DNA of 64,000 nucleotides from assembly GCA_013398055.1 (NCBI GenBank), contig VZRS01010750.1:248001-312000 (forward strand), given 5' to 3'. Shown one piece after another: positions 1 through 10,205 of the stretch. The notes under the pieces are model-generated. The model was not told the origin of the DNA and ran no database searches. It was given only the letters and a program-made list of their open reading frames with translations. A program made the translations under genes and the position numbers. The stretch is from Ifrita kowaldi (Eukaryota; Chordata; Aves; Passeriformes; Cinclosomatidae). The first letter of the stretch is position 1. Each line of letters begins with the position of its first letter.

Positions 1-2212
1 GCGCATTGCTAAATTTATTTTCCATCATTGTCAGGGGTTTACAATGAAGTGTAACTCAATTTATCAGCCCTTGCTGAATAGTGCTTTTCTTTGTCACCAG
101 ATTTCATATAAAATTCATCTGAAAGCTTTGTATTCAAAGTTCACAAAGGTTAACCTTTATTCAGGGCATGCATCTCCAAAGGCTCTAATCAACTTGTCTA
201 CTGTTGTTTAAAACTTCACTTACTACTGTACCAGTTGCTTTGAATTATTGTGTTTGAGACCTTTATTTGGTGCCTGAGTGACTGAACAGACACACTGAAG
301 GCTGAAAAATAAAGGGCTTTTATAATTATGGATGGGTAGAGCACTTACTAAGGGGTATATATTCCGTCTTGTCTTATGTCTTACAACTGTCCACCACCCC
401 GATATTTACCGTATGCTTTGTAGCTGTGCAATAAAACTTCAAGTGTTCTCATTCCCTCAGTAATTCTGTGCACAGCCCAGATCTCGTATAATGTTTAAGG
501 GGCTTAATAATAAGTTAGTGTACTAATTAGTGGAGACAACAGCAGACACCCATGATTTATAGCAAATGCCCAACAGATGATTACACTGCTGAACCACAAG
601 TAAATCTTTTCAGCAGTGAGCCTTTACAATTAATTGCACATCAGTATACTTATTTTGCTCCTTTATATTAAAGAAAAAGGGAAAAGATGAAAATGTTCCC
701 TTTGAAAGGTGGACCTTATGGTGGCTGCAGGTGTTTCTGCTGATAGAAGGCATTGGTATGCAGAAACAGAACCATTTTCAGATAGGATAAACTTCTATTC
801 CTGTCCTCCTTTGTTTGGTATGAAATATTATTCTCCACTTGAGTGATGTTTGCATTCCTTTCCAACATAGTTGGTTTGATTTGTGACCTGAATACAATGA
901 CATACATACCAATGATCCATTACATGAACTAACATATTTGGGATTCTTGAAGGTGGGAATGCAAGGGGACAGCAATCTGACTACATTATTTCTTTGAATT
1001 TTAGTGTAAATTGCACATCATTTTTTTCCCCCACCAGAATCTCCTGAAGATATTAAGCACATAAATTTAATATGAATGCAAGGCAGCTGGACTGACACAA
1101 TAGATCTAAGGAAACATTAGTGCTCAGATTATTGACCCAAAAGGCTGTAAAAGGGATTAGCACAACAGACTGTAACAGTTCCTCCCCAGCCTTTACAGTC
1201 TGCTGGGTCCAAAGTCCACTTTGCACAATCTCCCAAGCAGAGACTGTTCTTCAAATTAACACATTTTCTAAAATACCTGCTAAGTTACAAACCACACTCC
1301 AATGGAGCTGTTTGGGTCCATCAAGCGAGTATCAGGCACACCAGAATACAGATGGAACAGAAGTCAGCAAATAGTAGGCCTGAGAGCACACTGTCAGATC
1401 ACTTAAAACAGCAATATGCAAATTTAACAGAAATATTTACTCGAGATATTGGCCAAACCTGAGGCAAATGATACACAGAATATCACTATAATTCACAATG
1501 TAATACTACTTTGGACTAATGACTATTACCTTTAATATAGATTATTTTACTTTTCTTAATTACATCATAAAATAAGAATAAATTTGATGTTTATATCTTA
1601 AACAATAAGTATCAAGAGGAGGATAAAAATTAATCTGGCCTCTCATGGCATTACTGATTTTTCTTCAGTCTTGTTGATATAAAATTGTCTATGCCTTTAT
1701 CTTGAATAAGGCAAAGTTGATGTTCTAAAGCAGCTATTAATTTTCCATCTGAAATTTCTTCCAAAGTAAAGATGGCCGTTGCATTTTCAAAAGATTAAAG
1801 AAAATGAGAAGCTCTCTTAACCTTTCTTCTGTTGTTTTTTTTTTTATTCTCATTTTAGCTGTAACGTTTCAAATCTTATTTGAGGCAAACTGAAAGATAA
1901 GGCAATCTGAGGGAGGGGAGGAGACAAAGAATTTCAAAAGCTAAAAATAATGGAAAGTTCCTAACAGCTTACTTTTTGCAAAAAATATATTTCTTCTTTG
2001 GAGAAATAGGTTTTTCCATTGATATAATGGAAAATTGAAGACTATCCACAGAAACCATTTTTCAAGCAATGCTACTATATTCACAAGGCTGCTAATGACA
2101 TACTGCATGGCTTCAGGGCAAATCAATTAATCTGAACATCAATATCTCCATCTGTGATATGAATATAATAATTCTTCCCTTTTTCTTAATTAATTTGCCA
2201 TATTTTCTCTCC
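1..2212. other. Unassigned AT-rich DNA
   Basis: No open frame here resembles a known protein and no mobile element could be named. Short ORFs on both strands are the length expected by chance. The only organised signal is a TATA-like and AATAAA pair at about 356-435, listed separately. Confidence 0.5.
356..435 (+). promoter_or_regulatory. TATA-like box plus AATAAA 74 bp apart, possible LTR core relic
   Basis: A TATATATT run lies at 356-363 and an AATAAA signal at 430-435. A compact TATA to poly-A spacing is typical of the U3/R part of retroviral LTRs. No TG...CA ends or target duplication could be fixed, so the LTR reading is an inference. A chance pairing in AT-rich DNA is quite possible. 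Confidence 0.2.
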
Positions 2213-2540
2213 TTACTTGCCAAGTGCCCATAACATTAATTCTGGGGAGCCAGAGGGACTGACCAGCAGAGAGGTCAAGAGCTCACAGATAGAGGTCTGG
2301 TCCAAAGCGCTCCTAGATGGTGGGGACCTCCCCAAGAGGGAGGTCTTTGTTCTGCTTACCATAGGGTAACACCATTCCACGGAGTCCTGGGGGTAAGACT
2401 TCTTGCCATGACATCCAGGGAGACAACTCCGACCCTGTGTTTTCATCGCTGGCCAGTGTTGCCCATCTGTGGCGTGGGGGCATTTGCACGTGAGGCTATA
2501 CCTAGAGTCAGCTCCCTTGGCGCAGTGCAACTCTGGATAG
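2213..2540. other. GC-richer block of unknown origin
   Basis: The base composition rises sharply relative to both flanks over about 330 bp. The minus strand carries a 105-codon open frame here, and the plus strand is interrupted by stops. I recognise neither the translation nor a repeat family. It could be an old LTR fragment, an exon of a noncoding RNA or a decayed retrocopy; nothing visible separates these. Confidence 0.3.
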
Positions 2541-2734
2541 ATTTCAGAATATTTTATTCAGGATAACTCTAAGGCTGCCAGAAGCACAGCAATAAACTGC
2601 CTTGGTCTCTCATGAGGTACTGACTAAAAGCTCGCCAAAGTTGATGGGCAGTGCTGTCACTACAAATGGGGTCCACAGCACTTCAAAATGATTAGAGCCA
2701 ATTTTACTTGGGAACCGTCTCTTCCAGGAGTTAC

Positions 2735-2930
2735 CTATCAGTCACTCTGCTGGCACGTCGCAGTCACACTGCTATTACAGCCTAGTCACAGCCCCATTAC
2801 ATGACAGTTGCTTTAGAGCACAGAGCAATCCCATTGCACTGACTTTATATTGACAGTTGTACGATGCCACTGTCACATCACAGATATTTCCTTGTCATAA
2901 CTGAGCGACATTGTAGTCACACGACAGATA
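2735..2930. repeat. Degenerate array of AGTCACA / GACAGTTG motifs
   Basis: Variants of one short unit recur with irregular spacing: CAGTCACTCTGC, CAGTCACACTGC, TAGTCACAGCCCC and TAGTCACACGACAG, with GACAGTTG twice and an (A/G)ACAGATA-like ending twice. The pattern suggests four to six diverged copies of a unit of roughly 25-45 bp. Copies are too unequal for slippage alone, so an old decayed minisatellite is likely. The family is not recognised. Confidence 0.35.
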
Positions 2931-5254
2931 CTTTTTAAGAGCACGCTGAATCTTTTGCATGGAAAACTCTGATAATGGCAGTCACTGCTTAGTTATCTCT
3001 TACCTGTAGTTTTGTCAAAAGCATTTTGTGATGGTCACTTCTGCTTGGTGCTTTGACTGTCACGTGAAGAACTATGGAAAAGTTGCCATTGCTGACTACA
3101 GACCAAGTCCTGGATCCTTAGAACTACTTCAATGTCAAATTACATTGGAGCTAATTATGTTTACAGCCAGTTTTATATTTGATATATGCGTCTTAATCTT
3201 GCTGTTGAAACACTGTAGGCGTTTCCTCTGAATTTTGAATTGCTGTCCTTATTAAAGCTATATGAATAATTAACCATATAATTCTGTTTGCATGTTATCA
3301 CAAAAAAAGGAACCATCTTTTTACCAAAACATTCATATTATAATTTCTCTTTTCAACTTTTAGCCATTGTGTTGCATGCATTTAATAAGCAGCATGTGAG
3401 TTGAGCATAAATACTGTTCAAATGGCATAACCGTGCTCACTCATTGACTGAGGATTTCAAGGAGAAGCCAACACTGCTGTTAATGTTCCTTCAGGTTTTT
3501 TGAACAAAATGCTACACTGGAAACTGAAACAGATTTTAAGAGACATGTGTCTTCCTCCATGTGTCTTTGAAAATTAATCTTCTCCAGCTACTATATCACA
3601 AGAATATTTACAGGGGGAAAGAAGCTATATATGGTCTAGGTGAGAGAGTTTAAATATTTCTGTCAACGGAGATTTTGCAGTATTGCCATTACTGTATACT
3701 TATCTGAATATTACAATATCTTCTTTTCCCTAAATCTCCATTACAACATACCAGCAAGGAAATTTTGTTCTAATTCAATTCGACATCAAAACTCATCAGC
3801 TTGAAGTTATTTCACCCCAGTCCCTCCTATAGTTATATAAAACTTCCCAGCACAGAAGAAATAATAATAATAAAAAAATACCCTCCCCCAAATTATTATA
3901 TTTGTCTGCCTTCAATACTCTAATGAACTATTGATTTTATGAGTAAATGTCCAAATATCCCGTCTAAATAATCTTGAGACTTGTTAGTTGAAGACTGGCC
4001 TTTGTCTCATGTTTCCAGCCCTATGGTTGGACTTAATTACTGATCATACACATCGCAGGAGTTGCTGCTTCCCTTCAAGCACTGAGCTGGATAAGGCAGA
4101 ATAATTTTTTCTTAGCTGTAGGCAATGTCTGCTGAAGACAATATTATGTTTACTTTTTAATCGTAAGATGTGAGGGAAAAAAATAATTTTAAGTCTTTTT
4201 TGTAATGACTTTCTTATAAAACATAGCTTCCATTTTATTTAAATTTTGTTAATTTTTTGCTATATTTTTCCCCTTGACTTCACAAAAAGCTATTTGTTTG
4301 CTTTAAATTATCTCAGAGAAATGTGCTGGTCCTCCTCAGGGGTTGTTTTTATATACTGAAAGAAGCAGCTCACTATGGTGGATATCATACCACAGTATAA
4401 CCACTCTGGAAGGGGAACTGATTTTTAATACAGGCTGATACATTGATTTGCTTTCCTGTATGTTGCATTGTGGCATTATCTTCTAATTCTTCAACTGGTG
4501 TATTTGAGATGCACCTCTTTAAGTTTTTTCCCTGTATGTCTTCTTTTCAAATGTTCTTGTTCACAAAATGAAAACCATGCTACAATTTGCATCAAAGCTT
4601 TATAAAATGCAAAGACAAAGGCTGCCTTTGGAGACTCTATCACTGATACCAGCGGTGGCAATATCAGTCTTGAAGCCCAAATTTTAAAATTACAATCCCT
4701 TTGCCTTTTGATAGGGGTCAGACTTGAGTATGACAATGTCAGTTGTCTGAAAACTAGGACATTTTTACAAGAAAATCCAGCAGAAATCAAACAGATTTTG
4801 TATCTGGATATTTTATAGACTGTCTACTTGTGCCAGTGCTTATAAATTACATAGGTACATGGTGTGCCAGTGCAAAACCAAATTAAACAGGAAGCCTGAT
4901 GTTCTGGTGATGATCTAACATTTACTCTAGTTGATACCCTTAACACTTATACTCATTTTTAGCACTGCATTACTAAGGCTCTTGAAATTGAAAATTAAAT
5001 AATCTTAATGCAAAGTCAAATTAGAAAAGAAGAAATAAGTATTAACATTTTAAGAAATAACCTGGGGAAAACGAGCAAATTATCCCACAAAACAGAGATA
5101 CTAATACAAACGAAAAAGAAGCTAATCAAGAAGAGGAACTTGAACACCCACAAAGGAGCTTGCAAGCTGTCCTACATTTATTTTATTCCTGTGAATATAG
5201 AGATAATATCTTATGAAAAATGAACACAAAAATCTAAACTCTACTTGTACTGCT
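2931..5254. other. Unassigned AT-rich DNA
   Basis: Nothing beyond short chance ORFs and brief A/T-rich runs, for example an AAT-rich stretch near 3860-3880. No mobile element termini or coding homology seen. Confidence 0.5.
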
Positions 5255-5509
5255 ATATGAATAAAATCATAAGCAGCCATATTATGCAGACCTGCTAAGT
5301 GAAGGCTTCCAGTCTTTTCCCTCTGCAGAGCACATTGCATTTTTACACCACAGACGTGCTCAGCATGGAGCAGATCTGCAGCCGTTTGGTGGCCTCCAGC
5401 TTCAAGATTTCTCCCAGAAAGCAACATGCAACAGATGTACATGCAGTCTTGTTTTGAGGTTTTACATGGTGGGGCAGATTTTGCACTAAAAAACCCTATG
5501 TTTCTTTAG

Positions 5510-5643
5510 GCATCAAGAACTCACCTCCAAAATGCCGACCTGATCCCATGAACCGCAATGTGGTCTATGCCAGCTTCAAAGAAATTGCTCAGGAAGTTGA
5601 CAGTCTTTTCAGAATACTCCATCCCTATATACAATTTTCCTAG
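5510..5643 (+). CDS. Possible terminal exon, product not recognised
   Basis: An acceptor-like sequence (TATGTTTCTTTAG, AG at 5508-5509) is followed by an open frame of about 43 codons (from ATC at 5512) that stops at TAG 5641-5643. An AATAAA signal sits 170 bp downstream at 5814-5819. That order of acceptor, stop and poly-A signal is what a last coding exon looks like. The translation begins IKNSPPKCRPDP and matches no family I know. The minus strand over the same bases is also open and has a strong donor-like site, so at most one reading is right and both may be chance. No upstream exon could be identified with confidence. Confidence 0.18.
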
Positions 5644-5739
5644 CACCTCAAAACAAACGTATTTTTTCTCACTTTGGAGGAAAATGGGTTGAAAGCATCT
5701 GTTTTTCATGCCTCCACACTTTTTTAATTTAAAGAGCAA
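5525..5739 (-). CDS. Possible internal exon on the opposite strand, product not recognised
   Basis: The minus strand is open for about 72 codons and ends at a consensus donor: exon ...TTTTGGAG then GTGAGT, with the GT at 5523-5524. The translation contains segments such as GKLYIGMEYSEKTVNF and AGIDHIAVHGIRSAFW. These read like protein but match nothing I recognise. An acceptor on the upstream side is not convincing. A further 40-odd-codon open frame ending near 5340 could follow it, but the gap between them is too short for a normal intron with a good acceptor. It competes with the plus-strand exon reading of the same bases. Confidence 0.15.
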
Positions 5740-5813
5740 ACCCAGAAATATATAGCGGAACTAATATGGGCTACAGTCTTTTTACACTCATATGTACTAT
5801 CTGTAACTGAAGC

Positions 5814-5819
5814 AATAAA
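5814..5819 (+). promoter_or_regulatory. AATAAA polyadenylation signal
   Basis: A canonical hexamer followed by T-rich sequence at about 5838-5870. It would serve the candidate terminal exon ending at 5643. Hexamers of this kind also occur by chance in AT-rich DNA. Confidence 0.25.
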
Positions 5820-5835
5820 ACTTTCAAATACAAAC

Positions 5836-7404
5836 GACCTTTTTTATGTCCACTTTTATTTGTCTACTATTCAAATAATAAAGAAAGTCTATAAAATAGC
5901 TCTACTCTGTAACTTGTGAAGTTAAATACAACTCACCAGAATAATGAAGGAACAACATTCTTTTAAATATAGATCCGGTTGTAGCTTAATTAAAGAAGTT
6001 AAATACATTCCATTGCTATGAGACACTTCACAGCAACACACAATTTATCCGGAATTAGTCACTGGGCGAAAAAAAAAGAAGTCCAATGCTTGCTGTTATG
6101 GATTGAGGTAGTAGAAATGTAGGATGCTACCAATTTATTTTGTTGTTATTTTTAAACCACACAAGTAATTAGTTTCAAGAAATTATATGCAAAGACAAGG
6201 AGTTGATTGCTTGGATTTTTTTTTGTTAATGCAGGTAATTTAATTGTACTTCTACATATTTCAAAATATAAAAATATGGTAAAAGGTTTCAAGTAAGTAT
6301 GCTTAATTGCTAAGATGTTGTTTATGAATAGGTTCATTTATGCATTGAAAATACCTTGTATTTTGTATTGTTATGCACAGTATTCTGCTTGTCACCTGGC
6401 ATTACATGGCTTGTGTGTGCAGTGTTTATTGTGTACTACTCGGGTTAGAAGTCTATGTACAGGACCAGTATAACTGTCATATAATCTACAGCAAGGAAAT
6501 CCCAGGCAAGAGAGCTGCTCTCTCTCTGGTTGCACAAACACTAACTGGGTGACTGGCCAGCACTCCAGGGGCATGTCTGCACCCACGGGGCCTCGTGCCT
6601 GCCCGTGGCTGAGGGTCATTGCTCAGCCAAGCTCTGCCCATGCCAGAGCACACATGCTGCAGGACTAGCTGGCCAAAAAAGATTATTTCACAGGTCATGT
6701 GCTATGCAGACCTTGTTTAACTCATTTAATTAAAAAAATTAGCTGTTCTGGAGTGGATACACAGATTGTGTTGATGGTTTCTGGAGTAAAAAAAAACAAA
6801 CAAACAAACTTCTGACTAAATCTGACCACAATTCCAGCAAAAAACCCCAACACTCGCTTTACACAGAAGTAGGATTAGAGGGTTTTGTCCAGAAAGTTAA
6901 CTTAAAAATTGGAGATTTTCGTCCCTTTGTATTATAATGATGCCATGAATATGAATTGCAGAAAGTTCTTTAGTTATGTCCACAAACTTGCCCAAAGCAG
7001 CCCAAAGTTTGAAGAAGACTATATTTAGTCACTTCTTTGAAGAAGACTATATTTGGTGATTTACTGTTGGATTTCTCAGCAAGTAGAGAATAGACATGAG
7101 GTGGATCAGAGAATTCCAGCGCGATTTTTTAAAATACTTTTAGGTAAATTGGGAAACAGCAAAACATCTGGAGGTCAAAGGGCCAAGTACAAGAGGGAAC
7201 ATACCAAACAGAACAAGTAGAAGTTACAATGCAGATTTAAAAGTCATGGTGGAACTCTGGGTACTAACTAACAATTGATCCCAAGAGGAAATATAATGTT
7301 ACTGAGGCACATGGGACAAGACAGAAATAATGAAAACAGAAACTGTTATGCAATAAGTCAATGCAGAAATTATTCAGTGACTGAAAAGGGCACTTCCATG
7401 AACT
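5836..7404. other. Unassigned AT-rich DNA
   Basis: No coding homology or named repeat apart from a two-copy tandem duplication near 7008-7063, listed separately. A slightly GC-richer patch at about 6500-6660 has only short chance ORFs. Confidence 0.45.
7008..7063. repeat. Two-copy tandem duplication, 28-bp period
   Basis: The string TTTGAAGAAGACTATATTT begins at 7008 and again at 7036, and the copies diverge only toward their 3' parts. It is a simple local duplication with no associated gene. Confidence 0.8.
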
Positions 7405-7488
7405 ATCACAGAATGCCAAAAACACAGAATGGTTGAGGTTGGAAGGCACCTCTGGAGGTCATCTACTCCATCCCTCCTGCTCATGCAG
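7405..7488 (-). mobile_element. CR1 LINE 3' end fragment
   Basis: The plus strand reads ...CACAGAATGGTTGAGG, then GGAAGGCACCTCTGGAGGTC. This is the reverse complement of the conserved 3' tail of avian CR1 elements. The element therefore lies on the minus strand with its 3' end at the left. Only about 85 bp remain, in keeping with the severe 5' truncation usual for CR1. Confidence 0.85.
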
Positions 7489-7618
7489 AAAGATAAGTTG
7501 CAGAACATGTGCACTTAAAAAACAAAAAAGGAAAAAGGATAGAACCCTTGTTGCACAGGAAATCATTACATGAAGAACTCATGAAATAGCACAAGCATGA
7601 CGAATGACATGGCAAAAG

Positions 7619-8551
7619 TTCAAAATCAGTAATGACTAGTGCATAAAGATGACGTGTCATAATCGTTTTTGCCTAAAGAGAAGGACTTCATTTTGCCAAC
7701 ATGTACCTTCCAACTTCAGCAAAAAAGTCGTTGCATTCCAGCAGTACGTGATTGGATTGCATGAAGGTCACGACTACCTGCAGAGCCAAATGGGAAATGC
7801 AGATGAGACACCAGTTTCCTTTGATGAGCCATCCAATAACGTCATTGAAGAAATAGGCACAAAATCCGTCATCATCAAAACTTTGGGGAATGAAAAAATG
7901 TGCATTACAGTAATGCTGGCAGTGTTAGCAGATGGTATAAAATTGCCACCGTATGTGATCTTGAAGCGGAAAACAATGCTGAAGGACCAGCTGCCTACTG
8001 GAATAATTGTTAGGTGTCAAAACCAAGGATGGATGTCTACAGACTTAATGAAGGATTGGCTGAACATCGTTTGGAACACGAGGCCAGGTGTGCTGGTACA
8101 CAAAAGGAGAATGCTTGTCCTAGGTGCATTCAAAGGGTATCTCACACCAGCAATGAAGAATGTCATTGGAGGAAAGAAGGCAGCCCTTGCAGTTGTACCA
8201 GTAGGAATGTCACAACTGCAGGTGCCTGATGTAGAGAGCAAGCCCTTTAAGGAATGTAGCCCTTGTGGCTCTTGGCATGGGATCCTGCTGTAACTTCTAC
8301 AGGGAAGATGAAGTCCTAGTGCAGGCACTGCTTTGTCATTGGATCAAGACAACACGGGATCAGATAAATCCAGATGTTGTCACAGAATGGTTTAGGAAAT
8401 ACTGTATTTCAAATTCCATGAGAGGAGCCAATGATGATTTGAGTTCAAAGAGGAAGATGAGAGTGGTGAAGACACTAAATGTGGGGAAGAATTTGAAGAT
8501 GTTGAAGAGAGTGACAGTGATGAAAATAATTGTGCCAGATGGAAAATTTAA
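7619..8551 (+). pseudogene. Fossil pogo/Tigger-type (Tc1/mariner superfamily) DNA transposase
   Basis: The intact protein would bind and cut transposon ends, using a helix-turn-helix/CENP-B-like N-terminus and a DDE/D integrase-like core. The longest uninterrupted part is 7649-8293 (214 codons). Counted from its first Met, residues 51-56 (ADETPV) carry the first catalytic Asp (D52). The second, expected in a LVLDAFKGH-like motif, is Gly here (LVLGAFKGY, G159). The third, in LQVPDV, is kept (D194). Homology extends upstream: in the same frame FKISND-stop-C aligns with the family's FKASxGWC motif, so TAG at 7637-7639 replaces Trp. After 8293 the frame shifts; CHWIKTTRDQINPD and CISNSMRGANDD continue in the frame open from 8265. 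A second shift near 8445 restores an acidic tail (EEDESGED...EESDSDEN) ending at 8549-8551. The N-terminal DNA-binding region is largely lost. AATAAA follows at 8651. It is clearly inactive; the closest remembered relatives are POGK/Passer-like pogo elements. Confidence 0.9.
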
Positions 8552-8887
8552 ACTGCAATAGTAATACACCATAAAAGAAGAAAACAGACTAAATTCAGGC
8601 AAATAATTAATGAAATTTTTATCCTCATTGTATGTTGGTTACAGATATGTAATAAACTTCTTTGTTTATAACCTTTTTATTTAGGTATGTTATTTTGACA
8701 ATGACAACATTATTCTCCCTGGATAATATGAGATTGTCTATAACTTAAAAATGCTAGCGAAAACTTTTAATAGACAATATTCTGAGAAAGCAGTATTAGA
8801 TGAAGAAATCTGAGGAGCTAGCAAAAGCGATTTGTCTCCAAACTATTTACCAAACTGTTATGTAAATAGAACATTTGTCAATTTGTT

Positions 8888-8930
8888 AAAAAAAAGGCAA
8901 AAAAAAAAAAAAGGCCAAAAACAAACAAAC
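8888..8930. repeat. A-rich low-complexity tract
   Basis: Two runs of A separated by GGC, followed by AAACAAACAAAC. It may be the remnant of a poly-A or simple-repeat tail, but no element can be attached to it. Confidence 0.7.
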
Positions 8931-9603
8931 CACTTTTCAACTAGTACTGCTACTGGACTGGATGATAAATTCCCCAAGTTTGGGGAAGACAAGGAGGAGG
9001 AGTTGTGAATAAGGGTTAGCCTTGCCCATTGTTTTTATTTTGGTATTGACATTCATCAAAACCCAAGGAAATAACCCAAGTATTGCTTTGGCAACCTGTA
9101 AAGTGTGACACAAAAAGGCCAGCCTGGTTCTCCTCACTCAAACCAAAACCAATGGAGCTGCCATTGCACACTTTCATCTCTGAAAATCTGAAGCTCTGGA
9201 GAGTTCACAGATCAAGCTGCTTCAGAGGCAGTTGAGGAAGGAAGTTACGTCCAAAACATTGATCCTTATTGAAACTTTGCCAGAATAGATCCAGCTCTTG
9301 TGTTTTCACTTTGTGGAATGAGGCTGTTGTCTACAGGCAGCAAATCTAGAAGGTTAGAGCTGAAAGCCATGAAATTCTGCCCCTGGGAATCAATAGCGCA
9401 GCAGATTCCAAAGCTGTGCTGTAGGACAGTTTAAAAAGTCAGTTTCCAACCTGAAACTCAACACGTATCTGTGCTGGGAATGGCCTTGTGAGGCAGCCTC
9501 CTGCAGTGAAGGGCACCACACAGTTCCTGTGCTGGAGAAGGCGAGAGGCAGAGACACCAGCAACAAGGTCAAGAAAAGACAGGCGTGAGCCAACAAAGTC
9601 TTT
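8931..9603. other. Unassigned sequence, moderately GC-richer to the right
   Basis: No recognised coding or repeat content. The minus-strand ORF spanning 9390-9803 runs through the repeat relic at 9604-9636, so it is not taken as a gene. Confidence 0.4.
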
Positions 9604-9636
9604 CCACTGACTTCAGTGGGGTTTGGATCAGGTCCC
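9604..9636. repeat. Ancient amniote palindromic repeat, half-copy
   Basis: The segment CCACTGACTTCAGTGGGG, followed by GTTTGGATCAGGTCCC, matches one arm of an old palindromic repeat widespread in reptile and bird DNA. Its signature is CATTGACTTCAATGG followed by GGATCAGGCCC. I recognise the motif but cannot give a database name. The other arm is not visible. Confidence 0.55.
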
Positions 9637-9640
9637 TTGC

Positions 9641-10167
9641 AAATACTTTCTAACTCAAAGGTCATCAGTGGAAAATTTGGATGTTTAATATTAGTGTCTT
9701 TTTTATAACAAAATATTCTCAGCCTAAAAATTTCCAGGTGTACAGCGTTTTTCATGCTGTGTGGAGGAGACCAATGGTCTTTTGCTCTGAAATACATTTG
9801 CATTATAACTGGTTCCCCAGTACATTTATTTCTTCAGATATATATTACCTTATTTATCCATTCCTATCACCTTTTTATTTTTTTTTCTAAACATTGGTAC
9901 TGGATACAAAGAAGTCGAGAAAATTCAAGGCAAGGTCCAAAGCTAACCATTTTTTTTTCTTTTTTAATGAAGACTGCAAACCAGCACTGATGATTTCAAA
10001 ATGTATGTCTACAGTTTATAAGCACATCGACCCCCCTGCCATTCTGTGATGGAGCCTTAGAAATCACACAATGCCTGTCACTATTTTTCAGATATTTAAT
10101 AAATCTGGCTCAATGATTTTCTGACAATTCTCTACCAAAATTATTCAGGCAGTCTGAGACCCTCTAT
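9641..10167. other. Unassigned AT-rich DNA
   Basis: Short T-rich runs at 9870-9890 and 9948-9966. No genes or elements recognised. Confidence 0.5.
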
Positions 10168-10205
10168 AAAAAAAAAAAAAAAANNNNNNNNNNNNAAAAA
10201 AAAAA
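10168..10205. other. Assembly gap of 12 N inside a poly-A run
   Basis: A runs at 10168-10183 and 10196-10205 flank an N block at 10184-10195. The gap most likely marks an unresolved homopolymer rather than missing unique sequence; its true length is unknown. The ORF reading through it on the minus strand is meaningless. Confidence 0.95.

Noticed and set aside
9390..9803. 137-codon minus-strand ORF
   Set aside because: It runs through the ancient palindromic repeat at 9604-9636 and shows no homology; judged chance.
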